A DNA stretch of 64,000 nucleotides from Methylibium sp. NZG (GTDB lineage: Bacteria; Pseudomonadota; Gammaproteobacteria; Burkholderiales; Burkholderiaceae_C): contig LGRD01000018.1 of NCBI GenBank assembly GCA_001263235.1, positions 124,001-188,000 of the forward strand. The letters run 5' to 3'. Each line of letters begins with the position of its first letter. The stretch's first letter is position 1. Below, piece by piece: positions 8,542 through 19,386 of this stretch. The translations under genes were made by a program, and so were the position numbers. The notes under the pieces are model-generated. The model was not told the origin of the DNA, made no database searches, and worked only from the letters and a program-made list of their open reading frames with translations.

Positions 8542-9591
8542 ATGACCCGACATGACCGCCGAACTGCATTGGCAGCGCTCGCCGCACCGTGGATCGGTGC
8601 GCTCCCCTCCACCGGCCTGGCCGCAACGGCGCCGCCGACGAACGTGACCTTCGGCAACTTCAACCGGGCCGCCCTCGGCGTGGGCGCGGCAACGAACGGC
8701 GCGGTGGCCTTCCCCGCCGACAACGCCTGGAACACCGATATCTCCGGTGCGCCGGTCGACCCGAACTCCGACGCGATCATCGCCAGCATCGGTGCCACCA
8801 CCGGCCTGCACCCTGACTTCGGCGCCGGGCTGTACGACGGCGGGCCGATCGGCATCCCGTATGTCATCGTCGATGGCCAACAAAAGCGCGTGCAGATCCA
8901 ATGGAAGACGCGGCCGGGCGGCGGCAGCACCGGCGCCGCGTATGGCGACGAAAGCGACCCCGGGCCGTACCCGGTGCCGCGCAACGCGCCGGTCGAAGGC
9001 GGGCAAGCCGCCACCGGCGACCGGCATGTGCTGGTGATCGACCGCGACCAGAACCGGCTGTACGAACTCTTCCGCGCCTTCCCGCTACCCGACGGTTCGT
9101 GGGACGCCGAGAGCGGCGCCGTCTTCCACCTCGACAGCAACCAGGTCCGTCCGACCGCGCTGCCCGGCTGGACCAGTGCCGACGCGGCCGGCCTGCCGAT
9201 CTTTCCCGGCCTGGCGCGTTACGAAGAAGCGGCACTCGGCCCAGGCGGCATTCGCCACGCGCTGCGCTTTACCGTCCGGCGTTCGCGCCGCGCTTACGTG
9301 CCGCCTGCCACGCACTTTGCGTCGAGAGACCGCTCGCCCCAGTTGCCACCGATGGGCATGCGTGTGCGGCTGAAGGCCAAGTTCCACATTTCCCCGCGCC
9401 TGAGCCCCGAGGTGCGCGCCATCCTGACGGCGCTCAAGACCTACGGCATGTTCATGGCCGACAACGGCGGCGACTGGTTCATCTCCGGCGCGCCCGACGA
9501 GCGCTGGGACAACGGCGACCTTCGCCCCCTCAAGCAGGTGACGGGCAGCGACTTTGAAGTGATCCGGATGGATGGACTCGTCGCGGGGTGA
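8542..9591 (+). CDS. Secreted protein of unknown function, first of two tandem paralogues
   Basis: A 349-residue protein with a signal leader (HDRRTALAALAAPWIGALPSTGLAA, possibly twin-arginine). I do not know its function. It shares long, nearly identical stretches with the next gene: NTDIS..PVDPNS, FGAGL..GGPIGIPYV, ESDPGPYPVP, DRHV.VIDRD.NRLYELF, PGWTSADAAGLPIFPGL, RYEEAA.GPGGIRHALRFTV, RRAYVPPATHFAS and SGAPDERW. The density of Gly, Pro and aromatic residues suggests a compact beta-rich fold. Similar proteins occur in actinobacteria and proteobacteria by my recollection, without an assigned activity. It has conserved Asp, His and Arg residues that could form an active site. Confidence 0.8.
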   Translation: MTRHDRRTALAALAAPWIGALPSTGLAATAPPTNVTFGNFNRAALGVGAATNGAVAFPADNAWNTDISGAPVDPNSDAIIASIGATTGLHPDFGAGLYDGGPIGIPYVIVDGQQKRVQIQWKTRPGGGSTGAAYGDESDPGPYPVPRNAPVEGGQAATGDRHVLVIDRDQNRLYELFRAFPLPDGSWDAESGAVFHLDSNQVRPTALPGWTSADAAGLPIFPGLARYEEAALGPGGIRHALRFTVRRSRRAYVPPATHFASRDRSPQLPPMGMRVRLKAKFHISPRLSPEVRAILTALKTYGMFMADNGGDWFISGAPDERWDNGDLRPLKQVTGSDFEVIRMDGLVAG

Positions 9592-9746
9592 TCTATGCGT
9601 GGTCGTGGCGTGCTTCAGGCGAATGCCCATGGCGCCACCGATGACTTTGTGACCGCCCGTAACTTGTGCGCCCAGCGGCAAGCAGGACCGAAAAGCCGCG
9701 GCGCACAACGACAATCCGGGCCCCACGCACCGACGGAGACAACCGC

Positions 9747-10880
9747 ATGACACACCCCGACCGACGCGCTGCGCTGACCGCGCTGTCCGCTTTGTGGCTG
9801 TCTGCCTGTGGCGGGGGTGGTGATGCGCCTGCACCGCCACCGACCGGTGGGGCCCCGTCGCCGTCGCCCGCACCTGCGCCGGGTACACCTGGCGCGCCCA
9901 CACCGCCACCGCCGTCTCCGGCACCCGCGCCTGCGCCCGTGCCGGTCACGCCGGTGTACGGCTCGTTCGTCGGCGCAACGCTCGGCATCGGCGCGCCGAC
10001 CAACGGCGCGCTCGCCTTCCCCGCCAGCAACCCGTGGAACACCGACATCTCGGCCGAGCCGGTCGACCCCAACTCGGCGAACCTCATCAACAGCATTGGC
10101 GCGGCCACCGGGTTGCGCGGCGACTTCGGTGCCGGGCTCTTCAACGGCGGGCCGATCGGCATTCCGTATGTCACTGTGGCGGGCACGCAGTCGCGCGTGG
10201 CGATCGTCTTCACCGCGTTCGGCGCTGAAAGCGACCCGGGCCCGTACCCGGTGCCGCCCGACGCGCCTGTCGAGGGCGGTGCGAGCAACCCTGCCAACAA
10301 CGGCGACCGGCACGTGATCGTGATCGACCGCGACAACAACCGGCTGTACGAGCTCTTCACCGCCTTCAAGAACGCCAACAACTCGTGGAACGCCGATTCG
10401 GGCGCGCTGTTCCACCTTGACAACAACAACGTGCGCCCGGGTGGCCAGCCGGGCTGGACGAGCGCCGACGCCGCCGGCCTGCCGATCTTCCCCGGCCTGG
10501 TGCGCTATGAAGAGGCGGCGCGCGGCCCCGGCGGCATTCGCCATGCGTTGCGCTTCACCGTGCAGCAAAGCCGGCGCGCCTACGTGCCGCCGGCCACGCA
10601 CTTCGCGTCCAACAGCACCAACGTGAACCTGCCGCCGATGGGCATGCGGGTGCGGCTGAAGGCGAGCTACGTGATCCCGGCCAACTTCAGCACCGAGGTG
10701 CGCGCGATCCTCACCGCGATGAAGGCCTACGGCATGTTCGTGGCCGACAACGGCAGCAACTGGTTCGTCAGCGGCGCACCCGACGAGCGCTGGAACAACA
10801 CCGAGTTGACCCAGCAACTCGGCAGCGTGAGGGGCTCAGACTTCGAGGTGGTGCTGATGCAGGGGCTCGTCACAGGCTGA
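9747..10880 (+). CDS. Lipoprotein of unknown function, second tandem paralogue
   Basis: A 377-residue protein from the ATG at 9747, which has CGGAGAC upstream. The leader ends in a lipobox LSAC, so unlike its neighbour it should be lipid-anchored. Residues 24-68 are a low-complexity Pro/Ala/Gly spacer (PAPPPTGG, PSPAPAPGTPG, PPPPSPAPAPAPVP) that would hold the domain away from the membrane. The rest aligns almost throughout with the protein encoded at 8542-9591. The pair therefore arose by gene duplication followed by a change of leader: one soluble or Tat-exported, one anchored. No function is known to me. Confidence 0.8.
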   Translation: MTHPDRRAALTALSALWLSACGGGGDAPAPPPTGGAPSPSPAPAPGTPGAPTPPPPSPAPAPAPVPVTPVYGSFVGATLGIGAPTNGALAFPASNPWNTDISAEPVDPNSANLINSIGAATGLRGDFGAGLFNGGPIGIPYVTVAGTQSRVAIVFTAFGAESDPGPYPVPPDAPVEGGASNPANNGDRHVIVIDRDNNRLYELFTAFKNANNSWNADSGALFHLDNNNVRPGGQPGWTSADAAGLPIFPGLVRYEEAARGPGGIRHALRFTVQQSRRAYVPPATHFASNSTNVNLPPMGMRVRLKASYVIPANFSTEVRAILTAMKAYGMFVADNGSNWFVSGAPDERWNNTELTQQLGSVRGSDFEVVLMQGLVTG

Positions 10881-10938
10881 AGGCCGCTGCGCTGCGCAAG
10901 CGGTTCACCGCGACCGCACCGCTCGCGGCGCGCCGGCA

Positions 10939-11925
10939 TCAGACGGGCTTGCCCAGCCCGAGCCTCTCGACGATGCGCCGTTCGTTCGCAAAGGTCTCGC
11001 GCATTGACCGGCCGTAATCGTCGCTGTTCAGGTAGATCACTTCCTGGTCGTACCTGGTCAGCTCGGCCACGTGCTGTGGGTCGAACATCGCGGCCTTGAA
11101 GGCGTCGTGCAAGGTCTTCACCAAACCTGACGCCATGCCGCGCGGGCCCGCCAGTCCGTAAGGCGAGCTGGCGACGACGCCCAGGCCCAACTCCTTCAAC
11201 GTCGGCACAGTGGGCCAGCGCTTGGTGCGGTTTTCGCCGAACGTGACCAGCAGCCGCAGGCTGCCGCCGTCGACGAACGGCGCAAAGCCGTTGGAGTTGA
11301 CGCCGGCCATCACCTGCCCCGCCGCCACCGCCACCATCTGCTCCGACGTGCCCTTGTACGGCACGTGAATCCAGCGCAGGTTGCGCCGGCCGAACAGCTC
11401 CTCCATCACCACATGCGGCGTGGTGCCGGCGCCATTGGTGGACACGCTGAGCACGCCCGGGTGGGCCGCTGCCCAGGCCATCAGGTCTTCGAGGCTGCGG
11501 AACTCGCTCGCGGCCGGAACCACCACGCCGAAGGTCACACCGCTGACCTGGATGATCGGCGTGGTGTCGCGGATCGGGTCCCAGAGCACCTTTTGCGTGT
11601 GCGGCGCGCGGAACACCGGGTGCGGCATCTGCGCGATCGTGTAGCCGTCGGGCGCGGCCTGTTGCAGCACCGGCATCACCAGCGTGCCGCCAGCACCGGC
11701 GCGGTTCTCGATCACGATGCGCTGCCCCAGGTGCTTGCCCGCCAGGTCGGCCAGCAGGCGCATCGTCTGGTCGGTGGCGCCGCCAGCGGGCCACGGCACC
11801 CACAGCGTGATGGGGCGGGCGAGAAAACTCTCGGTCGCACGCACTGCGGGTGCGGCCAGCGCGGCAGCGCCGGCCAGCATGCGCAACGCGCGGCGGCGCG
11901 AGGCGCTGCGGGGCGAACGAGTCAT
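10939..11925 (-). CDS. Tripartite tricarboxylate transporter (TTT) substrate-binding protein, Bug family
   Basis: From the ATG at 11925 the protein has 328 residues. The start overlaps the stop of the upstream small gene. The leader is SRRRALRMLAGAAALAAPAVRA. Family motifs are clear: RPITLWVPWPAGGATDQTMRLLA, IENRAGAGGTL, APDGYT, a loop NGAGTTPHV, VPYKGTSEQM and the late PRGMASGLVKTLHDAF. Bug proteins bind small carboxylates in the periplasm and deliver them to TctAB-type permeases. No such permease is nearby, which is common in Burkholderiales where these genes are abundant and often orphan. The ligand is unknown. Confidence 0.88.
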   Translation of the reverse strand: MTRSPRSASRRRALRMLAGAAALAAPAVRATESFLARPITLWVPWPAGGATDQTMRLLADLAGKHLGQRIVIENRAGAGGTLVMPVLQQAAPDGYTIAQMPHPVFRAPHTQKVLWDPIRDTTPIIQVSGVTFGVVVPAASEFRSLEDLMAWAAAHPGVLSVSTNGAGTTPHVVMEELFGRRNLRWIHVPYKGTSEQMVAVAAGQVMAGVNSNGFAPFVDGGSLRLLVTFGENRTKRWPTVPTLKELGLGVVASSPYGLAGPRGMASGLVKTLHDAFKAAMFDPQHVAELTRYDQEVIYLNSDDYGRSMRETFANERRIVERLGLGKPV

Positions 11926-12287
11926 CGCCACGAGGCCAGCTCCATCGTCAAGCTTCCACCGGTCAGGAACGCCGGGGCCACCGGTTCGTGGCGTTCGAGC
12001 CGGACCAGCCCGACGCCGGGGCAGCACCACTTCAGCGTGGTCACCGCGAGGTCGCGCCAGCCCGGGATGGGATCGACGTCAATGCGAACGCTGGCATCAC
12101 CCTTCACACGCGGACAGTTGTCGAAGCGGCCCGCCGGCGTGTCCAGCGCCACGCCGGCCGCGTCGATGCTGTGTTGCATGGCGACGTTCTTGTGCTGGTA
12201 GCGCATTTCGCGCGGGAAGTCGTTGCGGCGCATCAGGAGGTACGCGGTGGTGCTCGTCTGCCATTGTGTGCCCTCGCCGCCGGCCAC
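11922..12287 (-). CDS. Small hypothetical protein, possibly 5'-truncated
   Basis: A frame of 121 residues from a GTG at 12287, ending with a TGA that overlaps the ATG of the TTT gene. The second half (TPAGRFDNC, then RVDVDP-like and WCCPGVGLVRLERHE) reads like a genuine folded protein tail; the pattern TPAG.FD.C...PGVG.V is found in some uncharacterised periplasmic proteins as I recall. There is no good ribosome site at the GTG, and the frame continues upstream without a sensible beginning into the end of the sigma-54-type regulator. It may be a remnant whose 5' part was lost, or a short real gene coupled to the transporter protein. Confidence 0.45.
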   Translation of the reverse strand: MAGGEGTQWQTSTTAYLLMRRNDFPREMRYQHKNVAMQHSIDAAGVALDTPAGRFDNCPRVKGDASVRIDVDPIPGWRDLAVTTLKWCCPGVGLVRLERHEPVAPAFLTGGSLTMELASWR

Positions 12288-12393
12288 GACATGAACGCGG
12301 CGCCGATGCGGCAGGCGCTGACCGATGCCGCTCGGGCGTGGGTGCCAGGTCGATGTGAAAGCAGTTGTCGGGACGACGGCTGGTGCGTCGCCA

Positions 12394-14646
<2,253 letters not shown>

Positions 14647-14751
14647 GGCGCGCTCCTTGAGGGTGTCGCCAGCATAGACCGAATCGATCGCCGCCCCGCG
14701 AGTTGGGGCATGGGCGCGGGTCTGCGCCGCGGCGCGCGCGGCGGGCCCGGC

Positions 14752-17292
14752 TCAGCCGTTGCTGGTGGCGCGGACCTCGTCGATCGTCGTGATGCCGGCC
14801 CAGACCTTGTCGATGCCGTCCTGCCGCAGGGTGCGCATGCCCTCGGCCATCGCCACTTTCTGCAGCGCCTCGGCGCGCGAGCCGGTCTGGATCAGGTGGC
14901 GTTGCTCGCGCGAGACCATCATCAACTCGTGCAGGCCGGCGCGGCCCTTGAAGCCGCTGTCGTCGCAGTGCTTGCAGCCGGGGCTGTGGTGTGCCTGCAG
15001 GCGGCCACCGCGGCTGTTGCGTTGCTTCCAGCCGGCCAGCACGTCGTCGCGTTGCACCGGCGGCTCGTTGCTGCCGAAGGCGTGCATGTAGTTGTTCAAC
15101 AACTCCTCGATCAACGCATCGCTGGCCGGCTCGCTGACGCGGCACTGGGTGCACAGCCGCCGCACCAGCCGCTGCGCCAGCACGGCCAGCAGCGAGTCGG
15201 CAAAGTTGAACGGGTCCATGCCCATGTCGAGCAGGCGGGTCACCGTCTCGGGCGCGCTGTTGGTGTGCAGCGTGCTGAGCACCAGGTGGCCGGTGAGCGA
15301 GGCTTCGATCGCCATCTGGCCCGTCTCGCCATCGCGGATCTCGCCGACCATGATCGCGTCCGGGTCGGCGCGCAAAAACGCGCGCAGCGCTTTGGCAAAC
15401 GTCCAGTCGATCTTCGGGTTGACCTGCACCTGGCGCAGCCCGGGCTGGGTGATCTCGATCGGGTCTTCGGCCGTCCAGATCTTGCGCTCCGGCACGTTGA
15501 TGTGGCTCAGCGCCGAGTGCAGCGTGGTCGTCTTGCCCGAGCCGGTGGGGCCGACGCACAGCACCATGCCGTAGGGCCGTTCGATGGCGTCCTTCAGGTT
15601 GCGCAGGTTGTTGTCCGACAGACCGAGGTTGTCCAGCGGCACCGGCCGGGCGGAGGCCAGGATGCGCATCACCACGTCTTCGAGCCCGGTGTTGGTGGGG
15701 ATCGTGGCCACGCGCAGCTCGATCTTGTGCTGCGGCGAGAACTTGGCGAAGTTGATCTTGCCGTCCTGCGGCTTGCGCTTCTCGGAGATGTCGAGGTCGC
15801 ACATGATCTTCACGCGGGCGATGAGTGCGCTGCGGTAGTTCGGCGGCAGCTCCAGGTAGGAGCGCATCACGCCGTCCTTGCGGAAGCGGATGCGGATCTT
15901 CTCGCGGCCGGGGTAGCTCTCCACGTGGATGTCGGAGACGCCGTCCTTGTGCGCCTCGATGATCATGTTGTTGATGAGCCGCACGAGCGAGTTGTCCGAC
16001 TGCTCGATGGCATCGCCGCTGTCCAGGCTCAGGCTGTCCAGGCCTTCCTTCTCCAGCGTCTCGACGAGCTTGCCGGTGTCGGCCGTCTCCAGGTCGAGCG
16101 TCAGCGGCGCGTCGCCGCCCGCTTGGCTGCCGGTGTCCATGCCGATCTTCTCGTAGGCCGCGCGCAGCAGCTTGTCCATCGAGCGGCACTTGGCCAGCAC
16201 CGGCAGGACCTTCATGCCGCAGTTGAACTCCACCTCTTCGACCGCAGCGCGGCGCCGTGCCGGGTCGTCCAGCGCCACCACCAGGCGGCCTTCGCGCAAC
16301 AACAGCGGCATCACGCGCAAGCGCTGCGCAACCGAGTGGCTGAGCTTGCGCAGCGCGTCGGGCTCGACGGGGAAGACGTCCAGGTCGACCAGCGGGTAGC
16401 CCATCTTGCGCGACAGCGCTTCTTGCAGGTCGTCGCGCGACACCACGTTCATGCGCACCAGCAACTCGCCCAGCGGCACGCTGCGGTCGAGCTTCTGCTG
16501 GTCGAGCGCGGCGGCAAGCTGCACCTGGTTGACCAGGCCCATCGACATCAGCGCATCGCCGATGCGGATCATCGGCATCTTGGCCTGGCGCTCCAGCGCC
16601 TCCAGCAACTGTTCGGGCGAGACGATCTGGCGCAGCACCAGGATGTCGCCGATCTTCTGCTTGCGCAGCGCTTCCTGCGTTGCCACGGCTTGCTCTACCT
16701 GGGCGGGCGTGGCGCGCTCTTGTTCGATCAACACCTCGCCGATGCGGGGCCCCAGTTCCACGGCGGTGTAGGCGACTTTCGGAATGAACATGCGCAGCAC
16801 GCTGCCGTCGTCGCCGGCCGGCGGAAACAGGAACAGGCCGTACGGCGACTCCACGTGGCCGATGGACATGCCCGTCATCTCTTCGCCCGAGGCGAGCGTG
16901 ACGCGGTAGCTGGACGCACCGCGTTGCCCCAGCAACGTTGCGTGCGGGTCGCCCGATGCCGGCAGTTGCGAGTGCAGCGGCGTCGTCAGCACGATGCAGC
17001 GGAACTGGTGGAAGCGCAGCGGAAACGTGGTGCGCGCCGGCGGTGACTGCACGTGCGCGAGCGCGTCTTCGGGCACGAAGAAGGTCAGCCGGCTGTGGCT
17101 CTTGGCGCCGTTGCGGCCGATCACTTCGCAGGGCAGCGGGTCGGTCTGCTGCACCGGTTCGGGGAAGCTGGCGAACGGAGGGGTCGGCCAGGCGAAGCCT
17201 TCTCGCCGGGTCTTGGCCTCGGCGTCGATGTTCGGCTGAGGCTCCGGCAGAAGCGTCAGTTCCCAGTTCGAAAATGGATTGGGTTCGCCCAT
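14752..17292 (-). CDS. GspE/PilB-family secretion ATPase with long N-terminal extension
   Basis: An 846-residue protein, much longer than the usual 560-600. The N-terminal 150 residues (TFFVPEDAL..., then FHQFRCIVLTTPL) match nothing I know. Two MshEN-like regions follow (about 185-330, with IGEVLIEQ, QKIGDILV, PLGELLVRM). The ATPase core has Walker A GPTGSGKTT, the Asp box, Walker B RADPDAIMVGEIRD, the His box LSTLHTNSA, and a tetracysteine zinc site (CTQC ... CKHC). Such ATPases drive assembly of type IV pili or type II secretion pseudopili. No pilin or platform protein is next to it, although minor pilins occur at 50.7-55.1 kb. A role in c-di-GMP-responsive pilus extension is possible through MshEN. 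Confidence 0.88.
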   Translation of the reverse strand: MGEPNPFSNWELTLLPEPQPNIDAEAKTRREGFAWPTPPFASFPEPVQQTDPLPCEVIGRNGAKSHSRLTFFVPEDALAHVQSPPARTTFPLRFHQFRCIVLTTPLHSQLPASGDPHATLLGQRGASSYRVTLASGEEMTGMSIGHVESPYGLFLFPPAGDDGSVLRMFIPKVAYTAVELGPRIGEVLIEQERATPAQVEQAVATQEALRKQKIGDILVLRQIVSPEQLLEALERQAKMPMIRIGDALMSMGLVNQVQLAAALDQQKLDRSVPLGELLVRMNVVSRDDLQEALSRKMGYPLVDLDVFPVEPDALRKLSHSVAQRLRVMPLLLREGRLVVALDDPARRRAAVEEVEFNCGMKVLPVLAKCRSMDKLLRAAYEKIGMDTGSQAGGDAPLTLDLETADTGKLVETLEKEGLDSLSLDSGDAIEQSDNSLVRLINNMIIEAHKDGVSDIHVESYPGREKIRIRFRKDGVMRSYLELPPNYRSALIARVKIMCDLDISEKRKPQDGKINFAKFSPQHKIELRVATIPTNTGLEDVVMRILASARPVPLDNLGLSDNNLRNLKDAIERPYGMVLCVGPTGSGKTTTLHSALSHINVPERKIWTAEDPIEITQPGLRQVQVNPKIDWTFAKALRAFLRADPDAIMVGEIRDGETGQMAIEASLTGHLVLSTLHTNSAPETVTRLLDMGMDPFNFADSLLAVLAQRLVRRLCTQCRVSEPASDALIEELLNNYMHAFGSNEPPVQRDDVLAGWKQRNSRGGRLQAHHSPGCKHCDDSGFKGRAGLHELMMVSREQRHLIQTGSRAEALQKVAMAEGMRTLRQDGIDKVWAGITTIDEVRATSNG

Positions 17293-17466
17293 GGGGTGTC
17301 GGCTCTATCGCTGCCCCGCTTGCCGCGACGGCGAAATTGCGCCATTGCGGACCAGAGCCATGAAGCGATCGTAGGCCGCCGGCTGCCCCGGCAAGGCGCG
17401 GAACAGGCCGGCTTTCTGGGGCCAGATTTCAGGCGCCAGATTGCGCCCGCGTGCCCACCGCCGTGC

Positions 17467-18777
17467 CTACTTCTGCACACCCATCACGGTGTCGGGCAGC
17501 CAAGTGACGATGGCTGGGAACACCGTGACCAGCGCAATGCACAGCACCAGGCACATGAAGAAGGGAATGGCCGCGCGAGCGATCGTGTTGCTGTCCTTGC
17601 CGGTCATGTTCTGCAGCACAAAGAGGTTGAAGCCCACCGGCGGCGTGACCTCGGCGATCTCCACCAGCAGCACCACGAAGATGCCGAACCAGATCAGGTC
17701 GAAGCCGGCCTTCTGCACCATCGGCAGCACCACCGCGCTGGTCAGCACGATCATCGAGATGCCGTCCAGCGCGGTGCCCAGCACCAGGTAGACGACCACC
17801 AGCACGGAGATGAGCGCATATGGGCTCAACTGCTTTTCAGCGACCCACTCGGCCAGCTCGCGCGGGATGCCGGTGAAGGCCATCGTCTTGGCCAGGAAGG
17901 CTGCGCCCGCCAGGATGAACATGATCATGCAGCTGACGCGCGTGGCGCTCATCAGCCCGTCCCAGAAGTTGCGCCGGTTGAGCGAGCCACCCGCCGCGGC
18001 AATGACCAGCGAGCCGAGCACGCCGTAGGCCGCGCATTCGGTGGCGGTGGCCCAGCCGGCCACCAGCACCACGATGATGAAGACGATCAAGAGCCCGCAC
18101 GGAATGAGGCTGGCCGACAGCCGAAGCTTTTGCATCAGCGTGGTCGGCGCTTCGGGCGGCGGCACCTTGGCTGGGTTGCGCCAGCTCCACCAGGCGATGT
18201 AGCTGGAGAACAGCAGCATCAGCAGGAAGGCCGGCAAGAAGCCGGCCAGGAAGATCCGGATCACGCTCGCCTCGGCCGCCACCGCGTAGACGACCATCGT
18301 GATCGACGGCGGGATCAGGATGCCCAGCGTGCCCGCGGTGGCAAGCGAGCCGAGCGCCAGCTTCTCGTCGTAGCCACGCCGCTTGAGCTCGGGCAGCGCA
18401 ACCTTGGCGATGGTGGCGCAGGTGGCTGCCGACGAACCCGACACCGAGCCGAAGATGCCGCAGCCGAGGATGGTGGTGTGCATCAGCCGCCCCGGAATGC
18501 GGTTGAGCCACGGCGCCAGGCCCTCGAACATCTGCTCCGACAACCGCGTGCGGAACAGGATCTCGCCCATCCAGATGAACAGCGGCAACGCCGCCAGCTC
18601 CCAACTCGCCGAGCTCTCCCAGAACGCACTGAACAGGTTCTTGCCCGGCAGCGTGGTTGTGAAGAAGAACTGCCCGATCCAGCCGACGATGGCCAGCGAC
18701 ATCGCGATCCACACACCGCCGGCGAGCAGAAACAAAAGGATCAGCAGCAGCAAGCCGCCGACTTCGATCAGTCCCAT
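17467..18777 (-). CDS. dctM: TRAP transporter large permease DctM
   Basis: From the ATG at 18777 (AAAGGTG upstream) the protein has 436 residues and about twelve hydrophobic segments. DctM hallmarks include FIWMGEILFRTRL, GCGIFGSVSGSSAATCATIAKVALPELKRRGYDE, ATAGTLGILIPPSI and VEIAEVTPPVGFNLFVLQN. It is the sodium-driven transport channel of a TRAP system, working with the small subunit DctQ and the binding protein DctP encoded just upstream in the same minus-strand operon. The gene order dctP-dctQ-dctM and short gaps support one transcript. Confidence 0.93.
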   Translation of the reverse strand: MGLIEVGGLLLLILLFLLAGGVWIAMSLAIVGWIGQFFFTTTLPGKNLFSAFWESSASWELAALPLFIWMGEILFRTRLSEQMFEGLAPWLNRIPGRLMHTTILGCGIFGSVSGSSAATCATIAKVALPELKRRGYDEKLALGSLATAGTLGILIPPSITMVVYAVAAEASVIRIFLAGFLPAFLLMLLFSSYIAWWSWRNPAKVPPPEAPTTLMQKLRLSASLIPCGLLIVFIIVVLVAGWATATECAAYGVLGSLVIAAAGGSLNRRNFWDGLMSATRVSCMIMFILAGAAFLAKTMAFTGIPRELAEWVAEKQLSPYALISVLVVVYLVLGTALDGISMIVLTSAVVLPMVQKAGFDLIWFGIFVVLLVEIAEVTPPVGFNLFVLQNMTGKDSNTIARAAIPFFMCLVLCIALVTVFPAIVTWLPDTVMGVQK

Positions 18778-18811
18778 GAAGGCACCTTTCGCATTGCGCT
18801 GGACTGTGCGT

Positions 18812-19345
18812 TCACAAGTCTTCCGAAAAATCGCCGCGCGCGTGGCGCTCTTCGACCAGCCGCACGTAGGTCGGCTTCTGCCCACGCAGCACGGTGAACA
18901 ATTCGTCGAGCACCGCCAGCAGGAACAGTGCCGAACCGACCACGAAGCTGAGCTGCGGAATCCACATCGGGATCGCGACCATGTTGGTCGCCATGTCGTT
19001 GAACTTCCAGCTCTCCCAGGTGAAGCGGGCCGCCCAGAAGGCGAGGTAGCCGATCGCAACCGACGCCACCGCGAGCGACACGGTCTCGAACGCGAACCGC
19101 ACGCGCGGGCTCATGCGGTCGAGCAGCAAGGTGACGCGCACGAAGTCGCCATGCTTGAACGCATGCGCCATCGCCAAAAAGGCGGCGGCCGCGCACAGCC
19201 ACGACACCACATCGTTGACCCAGCCGACGCGCCACGCCGCCACGCGGCCGACCGACGCGGCGATCATCAGCACGAAGATCGTCAGCACGCACAGCGCGGC
19301 CAACTGGCCGGCCAGCGTGAACAGCCTGTCGAGCGCGCGGCGCAT
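18812..19345 (-). CDS. dctQ: TRAP transporter small permease DctQ
   Basis: A 177-residue membrane protein with four hydrophobic segments and the family features RVAAWRVGWVNDVVSWL near the second helix and the FVVGSALFLLAVLDEL helix near the end, followed by a charged C-terminal tail. It lies between dctP and dctM with gaps of 41 and 34 bases. DctQ forms the membrane complex with DctM. Confidence 0.9.
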   Translation of the reverse strand: MRRALDRLFTLAGQLAALCVLTIFVLMIAASVGRVAAWRVGWVNDVVSWLCAAAAFLAMAHAFKHGDFVRVTLLLDRMSPRVRFAFETVSLAVASVAIGYLAFWAARFTWESWKFNDMATNMVAIPMWIPQLSFVVGSALFLLAVLDELFTVLRGQKPTYVRLVEERHARGDFSEDL

Positions 19346-19386
19346 GGTCAGGGGCTGTACTTGTCTGCCGGGCGTACCTGGCGGGC

